Below are positions 1 through 17,317 of a stretch of DNA of 64,000 bases, piece after piece. The position numbers were made by a program, and so were the translations under genes. The notes below the pieces were generated by a model that did no database searches, was not told where the DNA came from, and worked only from the letters and a program-made list of their open reading frames with translations. Source of the stretch: Brachynemurus nebulosus. Taxonomy: Eukaryota; Arthropoda; Insecta; Neuroptera; Myrmeleontidae. The stretch spans positions 68,874,142 through 68,938,141 of the forward strand of contig JAPWDM010000003.1 of assembly GCA_035578155.1 (NCBI GenBank), given 5' to 3'. Within the stretch, counting starts at the first letter, position 1. Each line of letters starts with the position of its first letter.

Positions 1-1279
1 ACAACATGTACAAAAAATATTATATCTCCTTTTTCAGAAAATAATTATAGCATAATAATGACATAAAAAAGAATACCATATTTCCATTTAAAAAAAAAAT
101 TATAGCATCGTCAATGTAATTGACCATTGTACAATATTGAAAAAATTTAAAAAAAAAAAATTGAAAAGATAATTATTTATGTTGCAAAGGCATAGATCCG
201 AACATAGAACTTTTCCGTCTGTATATTAAAAAAAGTTACATACATGACAGCAGACACTAACCACACCACCAGCGGCCCTTGTTGCAGACAATACCAACTA
301 ACTGATACATATCAAACACGATATGTTATTCGAAATTTTTCGTGCGTTTAATTTCTAAATAAAGTCGCATTGGCCTAAATTATTATCAATACAATACTCA
401 GAGAAATATATTCCACAATATATATTTTCTCCCAAACCCGTGATTCCCATGTTTGATACTCCCCTTGTTAGTCAAATTACTTTTGAAAGAGAAAATTACA
501 GAAAAGAGAAAAGGGATAATATATTGTGCTTATACTTAACTACATGTAGATTGCTGTTTTTCCTGTTTGTCCTTTCATATACATACTTACAATTTTGGAC
601 TGCTGTCGTTCATTCATATTCGTTTGATTGATTAATGATTTAATTGGTATCATTCATAATCCCCCATCAATTAAGACGTTAACGGTCATGACGGATTATG
701 ACGATTATGTCAATACGCTTTTCATTTGGTGCTGTAACATACGGCTTTCATGACCGCCGTCAACGTGTTAATAACCAAACCTTATATAATTTCTTCATTT
801 TTTTCTAAATACAGCACAACTATTTTCAGCTAATAATCTTTTTTTTTTGAGGAGTTTACGAAAGAGTCATAAAGTCATAATTGTATTCTTATTTAACAAT
901 ATTATATTAAAATTAATATAATAATTATTTAATTAATAATCAACAAGTGTTACATTATAAATTAACAATTGTATTATTTTAATATATTTAACGATACTTT
1001 ATGAAGTACATTTATGTATAATATATTTTGCAGGCCTTTTTTCAAATATTCAGTTGAATATTTTTTTTTTTTAATATTATTAAATTAGACTAACAAACTA
1101 GCAGTGTTCGTTTTTCACTTATATATATTTTCGATCACTTTTTAAGTATTTATTTATATATATAGCAAATTATCGCATATTTTAAGAAGGGTAATCATCT
1201 TTCTTTAAATAATGTAATGGTCTTTTTTTACTATAATGCCTTTTTTCTAAATTTCCTACAAAAATGGAATGTTTGTTTT

Positions 1280-1946
1280 AATAGAGAATATGCCTGTAAT
1301 TAAAATAATTTTAAATATTTTTTTCTAAGTATTCAATTTACAATTTTTTATAATATTTTCAATATTTGAATTTTTTATGAAATTTTAAACGCGGGCAATC
1401 ACTGAACGTTATGTTGACGTTTTCTACTGACAGACACTTGTGCATATTGGGAATCGTAAAACTCAGATACGCGAACTAGTGATCAAAAAAATAACTACTG
1501 CCAGTAGGCAAGGTTTGTTTATTAGGTTTTGACAATTCACAAAATTTGTAGTATTTAGTTTACAAAATGTAAACTGGCATAATTTTTTAAATGTCATTCT
1601 TATTTTTCCCTTATAATTTATTGCTTTCAAATAAAAACGAATAATTCAAAATTGTTACCATTTTTTTAAGTGTCAATTTTTGCCATCTGGTGACAAGTGA
1701 AAAAACTACTCCTACTAATAAAATATTAAACCACGCCTCCATTTGATTTCCTAATAGCTATTGGGATTATTGTGATTCAATTTTAGTTTTAGTGGTTTTA
1801 ACATTTATTAACCCAAATGTGTGAAACTGCCAGCTCTAGTGTCAAGCATCAAAGTGTGCCTTGTTACGTCACACAACGCGCGAAATGGCAGATGTTTAAA
1901 CTGTAGTTTTTCTTTTGTGATTTAATATTGTGCATATTCCCTATTA
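1280..1946. mobile_element. Miniature element, family A, copy 1
   Basis: Left end AATAGAGAATATGC at 1280, right end GCATATTCCCTATT near 1932-1945, in inverted orientation. Internal block CTCTAGTGTCA, then ACGTCAC and ACGCGCGAAA at 1835-1885 is shared with the copies at 14.5 and 17.3 kb. Confidence 0.6.
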
Positions 1947-2701
1947 TTTAAATACCCTTCTGACATTATTCCTAATTAATATATTTTAGTTATTATTTAC
2001 AAATATTTTAAAAACACATGAATAACTGCATATCGATTAAAATAAGTAAATATTTTAGTCAATAATCTAATATTCTATTGCAACATCAAAGATATTATAT
2101 CATTTCAAAATGGGAACCATATTGTTTTTTTTTTTTTTTTAAATTTCTATATTTGACTAATTTAAGCAGTTAGGTGTCATTTTGCACACTGATGCATGTA
2201 AATATGTATTTTTATTTGAATCAAAAAAAACAAAGTGAAGTTGAAACAATTCATTCCAATTCCGTTTTGTTTAGAAACAGACGATTTTCTCGATTTTTCC
2301 AGTAACCTGTTCTTACAATTATATTAAAATTTCGTTAATTAGATATTCGTTGTGATTGTATTTATTGCAAACTGCATTTATTATTATTTTCAAATACATA
2401 ATGTTTTGTTGGTGGGTTGAAAATATTTAATAATCCTTAAACAACTATGAATTTTTTTGCCACAATGTTGCATCTATTTTGAATATTTTTGAAATCAACT
2501 TTACAATCCAGTTTCCAATATTGTACATTCACAACATTTATAATAATTTAGCTATACATTTTCGTTGAACTTTTGTATTTATGTAAATTAATATTGGTAA
2601 AAAATTAGAATAAATAAACCTTTTTTTCCAAAACGATGTCATGAAACTGAGCATAATTATTAAAAATAAAAGCAGATATAAATTTAATGAGCCTTGACGT
2701 A

Positions 2702-3275
2702 AATAGAGAATATGCTTATAAAATGCGCGCCAACATTACCCGACGTAACGTGAGACGTGTCGCTATTGAGGTTTTCAGTTTTCTTTTTCTTTTCTTTTTT
2801 TGAAATATTTGTCGAGAATTACAATCACGAACACCAAATTTTTGAAAGCATATTCGAATTATTTTTATGGTGACCGATTTTTGTTTACTTCGTTGACAAA
2901 ATATTCAAAAATTTCATAAATAATTATAAAAAAAAACGCTTTTTATGCGATGAATCGGGACGATCGGGACCACTTTAAAAAATTTTATAGAAAATATATA
3001 ACTCCGAAGTTAGAACCTCACAATTTCCTAAAAAAATTGCTTTATTTTTTTTATTTTTATAATACTGCAAAAATTGCAGTACATATATATGTAAAGACAC
3101 TGAATGATGCAATTATATATGTATTTATTTAACGTAGTGTGACAAAATGCGTTAAAAACAGTCAGCAGCTAACCATACCGCAAATTAATGTGCAAAGTTC
3201 TTTCTTTTTATTCGCACTATTTTTTTTAGAAATCGCAAATAAATAGGTTTCTCTGTATATGCATATTCCCTATTG
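2702..3275. mobile_element. Miniature element, family A, copy 2
   Basis: Left end AATAGAGAATATGC at 2702 and inverted right end GCATATTCCCTATT ending about 3275. A GC-containing block near 2724 (TGCGCGCC, GACGTAACGTGA) corresponds to the internal block of copy 1. Confidence 0.5.
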
Positions 3276-3564
3276 TTAGAAGTAATTTTTTTAGAATTTG
3301 TTCGTAAATTATATTACTTATGGAGAGATTAATTTTTATAAAAAATCTAAAGTTATATTTCGGGGCAAATTTATATAAAAAAAAATTAAACTAAAAAAAT
3401 TTTTCATTATTTAAATACACATTAAATAAATGATTAAAAAAATTATTTTGTATGAATTTTTTTGGCAGTCAGTAAGATATGCATGTTTCTTAAAACAATT
3501 AAAAATGGTAGAAAGAGAAAATTTGTAATATAGATAACATATATGAATAATTATGAAAACATAA

Positions 3565-8806
<5,242 letters not shown>

Positions 8807-10020
8807 TTCTATTCAACAATTAAAACACCAACAAGTTTTATTTAAATAACAATTTTATATCACTTCTCAACACTATTTTTTGTAAGGTGGTGGTATGTCT
8901 TTGTTATTTTGATTGGTGGTAGTTTTACAATGATAGATCGAATAATAAGGGGTTGTGTCTCGCCCTCTAAATTCGTTATTGTGCGCATGTTCAATTCAAT
9001 ACAATGTGCTACGAAACAAATAATAATAAACTAGTTTCAGTTGAAAAAAAAAAACCCATGACGTGAGAACCATTTCAAAGCTATCAATCTTAAAATATAA
9101 AGAATTTACATAACAATATCATTTTATTATTTTTTATTCTTACATACAAGGGGGGAATAATATTGTATATGAATTGCTAACTGCAGACTAAAGGAGACAA
9201 GTCACTATTTTCTAATTTTACAGCAATCGAAAAAAATGTATAAATACTATATTTTATGTTTCTCTTTATGTTTATTTTTTTTTTTTAACAAAAGTCGAAA
9301 TATATAAATTTTTATTCACTATTTACTACAGATCAAATATATTACCATTTGACTGTCTTTTAAAGCGAATTTTATTTTTGAAGATATCTCCTTTCTGCGA
9401 TTACATAAAAGGCGATATGTCCCTTTTCTGAGGTAAAGTAAAAAATTATGCAAACATTTTTCAGGTTTCTTTTTCTATTATTTTAAAACAATACATTCTT
9501 TTTTTAATTAATAAACAATAGGACTTCATTCTAAATTATTTGCTTTATTTATAGTATAAGCCATTTTAGGATTTTTTTCAAAATTCGATTTGGAAACATG
9601 GAATGAATTTTATGGTTTATATTTTTTTGTATTTATCTTCATTTAGAAAGCCCTTTTCCTTTTTTTTCTTAGAGACGTCAACTTCCGGTGAGCTCATATT
9701 ATAAAAATTTAAAAAGTAATTCACTTATTTTTATAAAAATTTAAGAAAAAACTGAGTATGACCGTTACTTTTCTGTAGAAAGGTGACGTCTATGACCGTT
9801 TGTCTTGTCTCCTTTCTGAAGAAACCGAAAATTTTATACACGCAATTATATACTGTAAAATTGGATATTTTATTTTCTTTCTGTAGTAAATCGTGCTCTA
9901 TATTCATAAGAATTTAAAAATTATAATAAATCAATTTCGAAAATAATTGAAGATGTCCCCTTGCTGCAGTTAGCTATTCATATATACATTTATTAAAGAT
10001 TGATTTTTTTTATTACCTAC
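8807..10020. other. Spacer between two minus-strand genes
   Basis: Contains the uridine phosphorylase upstream region and, from about 9164 to 9995, an element with inverted ends (TATATGAATTGCTAACTGCA left; TGCAGTTAGCTATTCATATA right). It also holds several internal copies of a GTCTCCTTTCTG-like motif. No gene seen. Confidence 0.5.
9164..9995. mobile_element. Inverted-repeat element downstream of the 10021 gene
   Basis: Inverted ends of about 20-30 bp as described for the spacer; 0.83 kb, AT-rich, non-coding. Its right end is within 30 bp of the stop codon of the 10021-11073 gene, so it may supply that gene's 3' UTR. Confidence 0.5.
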
Positions 10021-11073
10021 TTAGAAAAATGGGATTGCTTTAATGAAATTCATATGAAATCCGTTATTTTGAGCTAAACCCTTGGCGGCATTCATACCGA
10101 GACCAGCATTGGTTCCGTACACTTGATTGTGGCCGTTAAAACCTTGTTGCTCGAACTTTCCTTGTTCCCCTTTATTATTATCCTTGATGGACACCTTTTC
10201 GAAAGCGCCTTGCTGACCGGCATTCTGTTTATTCAGATGATCATTTTGGAAACCACCGTGATATGAAGCGCCTTCTTTATTTGCGTAGGTGCCGTAATTA
10301 TTATTGTTATTAATATTGCCAAACTCGTCATGTTTTTCGTCATAAAATGTTTCAACTTTTTCCGCGGCGTCTTTACTGTGAGACGATTTTGAGCCCTTTT
10401 TATTGTGACCTTTTCGATAGTGTTTTCGCGATTTTGTGAAATCTTCAGATTTTCCTTCCTTGTTGTACTTTTTTTGGCCATCATATGCATTTTCATCGGC
10501 ACTTTTTTGGTGGGCACTGTCTATCGCATTATGGAAACCAACGTTACTGCTTTTGTCTTTTTTGCCGATTTGTTCCGCTTGAAATTCTTGCACAGCTTTC
10601 CCACCGGCCTGTCCCTGGCTTCCAATAGCGTTTTCATATTTGTTAATTTTTTCTTTCTGATTTTTATTGTCATACTTGTGGTTATTTTCGGATTTCTGTT
10701 CTTCCCCGTATACAATTCCTTTTTCGATCACTGGTTTAATCAGATTCGTTTGTGGCATCAAAGGTCGTCCAATTAAATTTCCCGCCGGTAACATAGGTAC
10801 AAAATTAAAACCGTCACCCATCATTCCTGCCATTCCTGGCATAATTAAATTTGGATTTGCCACAGGAGCCATTCCAGGCATTAAATATCCATTTGAATTT
10901 TGTATGATTCCTGGCGATATAGGTGGCACTGGTGGCATCATAAGTCCTGCCATGTTACCACTTGAAATCGCAGGACTGGGTAACACTGGAACATTTGAAC
11001 TAAAGCACTTATTGATACTTGTCAAAACAATCGTATAAAAAATAAACACTATGTTATGAACAGAGCTATCCAT
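10021..11073 (-). CDS. Secreted Gly/Lys/His-rich protein, single exon, paralogue of the 12573-13523 gene
   Basis: 350 aa. Residues 1-26 look like a signal peptide (MDSSVHNIVFIFYTIVLTSI, then a Cys and Ser-Ser). Residues 27-120 are Pro/Met/Gly-rich with repeated PGM and PVP steps; from about 125 to the end the protein is strongly hydrophilic (K, N, H, G, D, E) with FHNAIDS, the block ETFYDEKHDEFGN, and Gln/Gly-rich GFQN and FEQQGFNG segments. There is no catalytic motif and no transmembrane segment after the signal. The composition and the ETFYDE-HDE block resemble the DUF4779-type insect proteins of unknown function, often thought to be secreted or cuticle-associated; that assignment is from memory of the family's look, not from a search. 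It lies head to head with its paralogue, 1.5 kb away. The upstream sequence on the coding strand has AATAAATATC about 30 nt before an ACAGTTG, a possible weak TATA/initiator pair. I am sure of the ORF and secretion, unsure of function. Confidence 0.85.
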   Translation of the reverse strand: MDSSVHNIVFIFYTIVLTSINKCFSSNVPVLPSPAISSGNMAGLMMPPVPPISPGIIQNSNGYLMPGMAPVANPNLIMPGMAGMMGDGFNFVPMLPAGNLIGRPLMPQTNLIKPVIEKGIVYGEEQKSENNHKYDNKNQKEKINKYENAIGSQGQAGGKAVQEFQAEQIGKKDKSSNVGFHNAIDSAHQKSADENAYDGQKKYNKEGKSEDFTKSRKHYRKGHNKKGSKSSHSKDAAEKVETFYDEKHDEFGNINNNNNYGTYANKEGASYHGGFQNDHLNKQNAGQQGAFEKVSIKDNNKGEQGKFEQQGFNGHNQVYGTNAGLGMNAAKGLAQNNGFHMNFIKAIPFF

Positions 11074-11569
11074 TGTTGTAGTTACAACGAGATTAAAAGT
11101 TAATACAACTGTTGGTTTATTTAAACGGAGATTTGATATTTATTGGGTTATTATCACACCATCGGCCACGATGGTCACGATAGCCACTCTTCATTATGAC
11201 CGGATTTAGTATAAAAAAAATTCAATTGTTTTTAAATAATGTAAATTTACGGTCCATTATAATAGTTTTAAAATTTAAAGAAAAAATCTTTCGTCGGAAA
11301 TAAATTAGCATATCTAATTAAACATCCTGTTAATGACAAATTTAGGTAAAATTTTTGAAGAAAATGTTATACAAAAAAAATTAAGTATGTAAATATAATA
11401 ATTTAAAAAAAAAATACTTACCATAAAGTAAGAAATATTTTTTTCCTTGTATGGGATTACATAGATCAGTCATCAATTTCTCAAATCGCTAGAATATAAT
11501 ATATACTTAAAAAATTTTTCGTTAATTTAATTAAGGGGTTATATTATTATACTTTATAAGTCATGAAAT

Positions 11570-12170
11570 AATGTATGGATTAAAATTGTCTCGCAGGGCC
11601 CTTGGACTCCAAAATAAGAAAAAAATAACCGTTTAGATTAAAATTGTCCCCCATGGTTTCAGAAAGAATCCAAAATAAATGCTGAATTGATAAAATTTTG
11701 GCTTAAATACTACTAAAATCCAGGTAAGTATCCAGGAGTATCCAGAAAGCCCCCAAAATAAACGGTTGGACGGATCTTAACCAAATTTTATTCAAATACT
11801 ATTGAGATTTGGAAAAATGAACGTAAGGTTAAAATTGTCTACCGTAGTCTTGGAGACCTAAAAAGGAAACTCAAATATTAGTTAAATCCCGTAAACAATA
11901 AACGTGAGTTTAAAATTGTGCTTCAGAATTCTGGAGCCCCAAAAAAGGCGCAAAACTAAAATGCTCCTAAAACTACTATTGTAGGTATTTACGGAAAGGT
12001 CTCCAAGTATGGAAATTAGATATGCTTTGGTTACTTTAGAGTCATTTGGCAAGCGGACCGAAACGTTTTAAGAAACTGATTTTATACAGAATTTGAGGAT
12101 ATCTGATTTAAAAGTAATCTCACTCCTTAAGTCAGATAATTCTACGTTAGTGAAATAACAGGACACAGCG
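11570..12170. repeat. Degenerate tandem/dispersed repeat between the paired secreted-protein genes
   Basis: About five blurred units of 100-120 bp with TTAAAATTGTC, CAGGGCCC, TCCAAAA and TACTATTGAGAT motifs. The same sequence recurs at 27675-28050, where its start resembles insect Helitron-like or SINE elements. Confidence 0.5.
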
Positions 12171-12514
12171 AGTATGGTCTACTTATATATGAACACATCC
12201 TGCTTATCTTTCTTGCCTAAACTTACCTATTTCTCAGTATTTTAACCTAAAATATTGACAGGATATTCTCCAATGAAACAGTACTATTGGAAAGACATTA
12301 AACTGAAAAATCGATTTATGAAGGTAGGTTACCTATTAAAGGATTAGTTGTTGAATAATTTTTTGGGGTATATATCAAACTGTTTGTTAATTAAATATTG
12401 TTAACCACCATAAATAATAAAATTACTTATGTTTATCAAATTAGCAATTGTTTAATTAGCTACAGGTTTAGTTACAGGTCATTAGAATAGTTTAAAATTA
12501 CATTCATAAAGATT

Positions 12515-12524
12515 TATATAAAAA
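12515..12524 (+). promoter_or_regulatory. TATA box of the 12573 gene
   Basis: TATATAAAAA lies 33 nt upstream of an ATCAGTCGG initiator (12547-12555, arthropod TCAGT consensus) and 58 nt before the ATG. The spacing is right for a TATA/Inr core promoter, which supports an uninterrupted 5' leader of about 23 nt for the downstream gene. Confidence 0.75.
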
Positions 12525-12572
12525 GGTGTTGAAAAGAAAATTTGTTATCAGTCGGTCGGTCAATCACAAACA

Positions 12573-13523
12573 ATGTTTACTTACTTTGTAATAACATTAT
12601 TTATTACACAAACATTTTCCAAGGAATTCGCCTATTCCTTAGGAAAGAAATTATCGCAAGATTCCTATAAGAAAGACAAAATTGAATCTGCCGCTACAAT
12701 GATGTTCCCACATATGACAAACTTCGGAGGATCAGGAGTCGCATTTGGTTCTGGAATGGGCTTTTCCAGCGGTTACTTGAATAACGGATTTGGTGGATTG
12801 GGCTTCGGAGGAATGATAGGAGGCGGTAAAAAAGGCGAATATGCCGATAAGAAAGAATACGATGTCGAAAATAAAAATGTGAACGAACACGACTACCAAA
12901 AAGCGTTCGGTGCTAAAGGAGAAAATGGAGGATTCGCATCGCAAGGTTACAACGCAGACGCCGTAGGAGTGAAAGACAAAGTATCCGAACACGGTTTCCA
13001 CAACGACGAATTTGGAAGTGGCAAACAATCGGGAGACAACGAAGAATACTTCGGCGTCAAACACAAAGACGAAGGTGCCAAAAAAGAGGAAGAAAATAAC
13101 GCAAAATCAGGATTCAAAAAAGGTTACACAACCAAAGGTTTCAAAACGTCTTCACGCAAAGACGAAGAAGAGAAATCCGAAACATTCTACGATGAAGCTC
13201 ATGATGAAGCGGAAGACGCTCGGTACAAAGGAAATGCTGCATCCTACGGTGAGAAAGAAAATTCGAATGTCAAAGGCGGCCACGAACACAAAACTTTCAA
13301 CAAAGCCGAAAAAGGTCAAAATGGTGAATTTGTTAAAGCAAATATTTTGGACGTTAATAAAGAAGGAAAAGGACACTTCCAACAACAATCACATCTGAAT
13401 AATGGACAGGAGTACAAAGTAGACAATGGAGTTGGCGCCCAATCCGTGCTAGGACATCAAGAAGCATCAGGCATTGCAAAACACTACGGACAAAAGATTA
13501 TTCCCATATACGGAGCAATTTAA
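12573..13523 (+). CDS. Secreted Gly/Lys/Glu-rich protein, single exon, paralogue of the 10021-11073 gene
   Basis: 316 aa. Residues 1-16 form a hydrophobic signal peptide (MFTYFVITLFITQTFS). A short Lys-rich segment is followed by a Gly/Phe-rich stretch at about 50-87 (GFGGLGFGGMIGGG), then a long charged region dominated by K, E, D, N and G. Shared with the minus-strand paralogue are GFHN followed by a charged stretch, ETFYDEAHDE (in the paralogue ETFYDEKHDE), and a Gln/His/Gly-rich C-terminal third, so the two are local duplicates in divergent orientation that have drifted in their repeat content. A TATA box and TCAGT initiator precede it, and AATAAA at 13660 lies 137 nt after the stop. Probably an extracellular structural or cuticle-associated protein of the DUF4779-like kind; function is not established. 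Codon use is richer in C and G at third positions than the flanks, which supports real coding. Confidence 0.87.
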   Translation: MFTYFVITLFITQTFSKEFAYSLGKKLSQDSYKKDKIESAATMMFPHMTNFGGSGVAFGSGMGFSSGYLNNGFGGLGFGGMIGGGKKGEYADKKEYDVENKNVNEHDYQKAFGAKGENGGFASQGYNADAVGVKDKVSEHGFHNDEFGSGKQSGDNEEYFGVKHKDEGAKKEEENNAKSGFKKGYTTKGFKTSSRKDEEEKSETFYDEAHDEAEDARYKGNAASYGEKENSNVKGGHEHKTFNKAEKGQNGEFVKANILDVNKEGKGHFQQQSHLNNGQEYKVDNGVGAQSVLGHQEASGIAKHYGQKIIPIYGAI

Positions 13524-13659
13524 AGCCACAAAAAAAAAAAACTAAATTTAATTTCGTAAGATAACATTTTATTAACTTTTCATGTCCACATTTAATATTT
13601 TTATAACTAACAACTAAGCCTATATAAAATATTTCTGCTATTCAACTGTAACATACACA

Positions 13660-13665
13660 AATAAA
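13660..13665 (+). terminator. Poly(A) signal of the 12573 gene
   Basis: AATAAA 137 nt after the stop codon, the first canonical hexamer downstream. Confidence 0.55.
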
Positions 13666-13734
13666 AAAATCATATTTGTCAGCTAAAGCCTACGTTTTTA
13701 ATAACGCCCGCGTTCGACGCCACGGTACGTCAAG

Positions 13735-13792
13735 CACTGTTATTTTCTGCGCAAGTCCAGCGCAGACGCAGAAAGTAACAGGGCGTGGCACA
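13735..13792. repeat. GC-rich hairpin
   Basis: TGTTATTTTCTGCG and its inverse CGCAGAAAGTAACA flank a short loop with GCGCA. It lies in an unusually G+C-rich 150-bp patch 75 nt past the poly(A) signal of the 12573 gene. Confidence 0.55.
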
Positions 13793-14497
13793 ACGTGTCG
13801 TCGAACACGACCAATGTGTAATATTACAAAGTTTTTACTAAGCTCGGCAATTTTTTTGTTCATTAAATATATTCATGTATATAGAAAGAATGTATATAGG
13901 AATTAACAATCAAATTAAAGGTAATTTTTGTTTCTTATGAATAATAATTATATGTACAACAATATTCATTTTTTTTTTACTAATTTCTACTGTTTCAGAC
14001 TTTGAATAAAAATAAATAAAAAATGTTACATCAATTTTTTTTTTTATTTTTATAGTAAACAACATTAGATGAAACTGTTAGGTTGATATGTATTAAGAGA
14101 AAGTTCATGCCGTTCAAAACTAAATTTTTAACCCTTTCCAGACCAAATTATTTGTGTTTTATAGAGAAAGTAAAACAAAAAACTATCAGTTGAGTGCATA
14201 TTAGGCCGGCCATCTATGTCTTGGGCAATAATACTGGATTGGAAAGGTTTAAATAAACTACTGAAAATTGTTTGATAACGTTCATATTGATCGAAACGTG
14301 TTACAAAATCTATAAAATAAAAGTTGTCTTTTTTTGTAAAGTGTATCATTTATTAATAGCACATGGAATACCATAAAGTAACGTTCAAACCTGTTAAAAC
14401 TACTAGGAAATTTGTATTTGGTTGTAATTTTTAGTGATCTTTGGTTTTAATTGTCTAATTAAATGAAAATTACTGTACTATATAATGTAAAAGGATT

Positions 14498-14923
14498 AAC
14501 AGAGAATATGAATGTAATACAATAAATAAAATAAAAAAAACTTTTTCTAAACCTATGCCAATATAAAAATTTAATTTGTAATTTTTTTGTAAAAAAGAAG
14601 TATTTGAAGTAGAGATTTTCAAAAATCAGTTTTTATTCAATTTTTTTGTGTGAATCAATTCAATAACGAAAGATATTTCATTTTAATTTTATTATAATTA
14701 CCGAATAATTCAGATAATTTACCGAAAATTGACGTATATTTACGATAACAAATTTTTCTCGATTGTTTAACTTACGGTTAAAAACACTAGTGTCTCTAGT
14801 GTCATTACCAAGAATCGAATACGTCTACGTCACGTAACGCGCGAAAATGGAAGACATTTAAATTGTAGTGGATTCCAATAACATAATTTAAATTAAAAAA
14901 AATACATGCATACCCTCTTTTGT
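14498..14923. mobile_element. Miniature element, family A, copy 3
   Basis: Degenerate end AACAGAGAATATG at left and CATGCATACCCTCTT at right. Internal block TCTCTAGTGTCATTACC, ACGTCACGTAACGCGCGAAA at 14792-14845. Confidence 0.6.
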
Positions 14924-15413
14924 TACTGACGTTGTTTATAATAACACAGCCCAATCAGTAGGAAAGAAGTCTTGTGGGAAGAAATACCTTTAGAACGAAA
15001 AAAATTCGATTTGTTTTTTCAAATAAAATATTAGTAAAACATCTCAAAAATATACTCTCAAATTTTCAAAACGATATTCAAAATCATTCGTATGTTTTAG
15101 TCTCTAAACCTAAAACGCACTTGAAAACAAAATAGCATCTGTGACTTATTCATATGTCTACCTCCCGTTGTGTACCAAAGTAGTTTCGTTTTATTATTTC
15201 ATACCAAAATTTTAAACACGTTTTTCTCGAAATAACATTTTTACAATTGATTGGCGTTCTCACTCAAAAACTACTCGATCGATTTTTTTTTTTTAAAAAC
15301 AAATTCCTCAATTTTTTTTTACTTTTTTATGTTTTTTTGGTTCACCGACATTTTAGATAATATATTAATCTATAGAAATTTTTTTTAAAAATCTTTTAGA
15401 TGATAATTACAAC

Positions 15414-16248
15414 CAGGGCTGGGAACTATTTAAAATGATTTGATTTTAAATATGTATTTAAAATACAAAATGCCATTTTATATTTTCTATTTTAAATAAG
15501 TTCGGTCAAACCATTTTCCATTTTGTATTTAAAATGGAAATTTGAATCCATTTTGCATTTAAAATGAAAATTCATTTTATATGTATGGAACTTATGACTC
15601 ATATTAATGATAGAACTCGAATTAAACGCAGTCTAACAAATTGTGTTAAATGTAGGTCGATTCAATTGACTTAATTTTTTTATAATTCGAGTTTCAATGT
15701 CACTTGAGTAAAATTTGTCACTAGAGCTGCTGGTTCTCTCACGTCAAATTTTTCTGACTCAAGTTGTATGCTATTATCTTTAAGACACGTCGATAAGAAA
15801 TGTTTAGGTATTTCGAGTAGATGATTTTCATAATATAGATGTCGCAGTTGTAGCGTAGTCAAGGTTTGATTATGAGAGCTGAATTAAATTTTACAATATT
15901 TTTGAGTAACAATATTTCAAGAGTTAAATTTTGTTTTCATATCATGCAAACTTTTTAAAATTTTCTTAACTTTTTTTTTTTTAAATAAAAGATTGCCCTT
16001 ATATAATTTCAATACGTTTGACATTTTCTAAACTTTTTTTTATTAATATAAAAAACGATAAAAGATTTATACTATAGAAAAGTAAAAAAAAAGCATTTTG
16101 TATTTTATAATCCATTTTAAATAGCTATTTTCTATTTTCTATATTAAATATGCTCAGCAAAACCGTTTTATATTTTAAATGCATTTTTGGAAACCATTTT
16201 CCATTTTGTATTTTAAATGATTTCTATGAACCATTTTTCCCAGCCCTG
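15414..16248. mobile_element. hAT-type non-autonomous element with perfect 8-bp target duplication
   Basis: Ends CAGGGCTGGGAA and TTCCCAGCCCTG are perfect inverted repeats, flanked on both sides by ATTACAAC (15406-15413 and 16249-16256). Inside are repeated TATTTAAAAT and CCATTTTGTATTTTAAAT motifs facing each other. 835 bp, no transposase. Confidence 0.92.
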
Positions 16249-17317
16249 ATTACAACAGCTAGAGCGCCAGCCAATTGGGAATTTGTAGAGTGACAGACAC
16301 ACTCCAATGAAAAGTAAATAAAATACCAAACCTCAAAAATATAGATCAATTTTTCCCAAGTTAAAAATATTCTTAGTGTTCAATTTCGTTTGTCTAAAGA
16401 TATTTCTCCCCTTAATAAATACTATGAACTTTCTTTTAATGCGTTTTTATTTAAATAAATGTTAATTTACTCAATATTATACACGATACATATGAAAGAC
16501 TGTTTTAAAGCATTTAGTATGACTAACTAGTACACATTATGTGTTCCTATAATTTCACAATTTTGTTATTTAATAGTTTGCGCTTGCATATGAATAACTT
16601 TTTTTTTTTAAATTTGCCGCTACAAAATGACGTGACGTGTTACTTGCTATAGCAACTTTAGGTGCAACTATGGCAGATTTGACGAAACTATAAGGATTCC
16701 GTGGTGTTAATTACGGAACTCAAATAACAAAATTTGAAATTATGGATATAATTATGCGTATTAACACGATATAAGGAAGAAAGAGATCACATATTATAAA
16801 AAATTTTAAAAATAATATTAAAAAGGTGATTTTACATGGTCCATTTCATTCAATATACATTATTAGGGATTTACTAATATAAATAAATTAATATATAAAT
16901 TATTTCGAGCATACGGTTTAGTTAGGGGTAGACAAAAATTTATAAAGAAAATTTTATACACCCAGAAAATATAGAAAGAAAATAAGAAAATAAAACAAAA
17001 ATTGACAAACTTAAGTAGTTGAAAATTAAGTTACGACAATACGATTATTTGTATAGGTAAAATTAACTAAATTTGCAACAATTGAAGCAAAATTTGACGT
17101 ACCAAATTTTCTATCTCGCTTCTTTTTTGTATTTTTATATTAAAATAACTATAGTAACTTAAAAATGACTCTGTATAGCTCTACTGAGCACCTTTGTATT
17201 TAAAAAAAAAAAAAATAAATACCTATCTAGTAACTTAAAAATGTTCGTCTAATTTTGTTTCATTTGTTAACGATGTCAGACCAAAATTTAATTAATTTGA
17301 TCTATAAATACTTTTAT

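Larger units (their letters stand above)
1..3564. other. AT-rich, gene-free spacer with two inverted-repeat elements
   Basis: No coding exon seen. Holds two copies (about 1280-1946 and 2702-3275) of a miniature element with AATAGnGAATATGC-type ends, plus poly(A)/poly(T) runs. Short ORFs at 440-631 and 2950-3132 have no coding character. Confidence 0.6.

Noticed and set aside
440..631. 63-codon ORF on the plus strand
   Set aside because: Lies in AT-rich spacer with no splice or promoter context and no recognisable motif; length expected by chance.
10405..10776. 123-codon plus-strand ORFs opposite the secreted-protein genes (also 10667-11038, 13012-13398)
   Set aside because: Antisense or shifted readings of the Gly/Lys-rich genes; hydrophobic composition arises from complementing Lys/Glu codons.
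13676..13906. 76-codon plus-strand ORF after the 12573 gene
   Set aside because: Lies past the poly(A) signal, spans a GC-rich hairpin, and has no start or family support.
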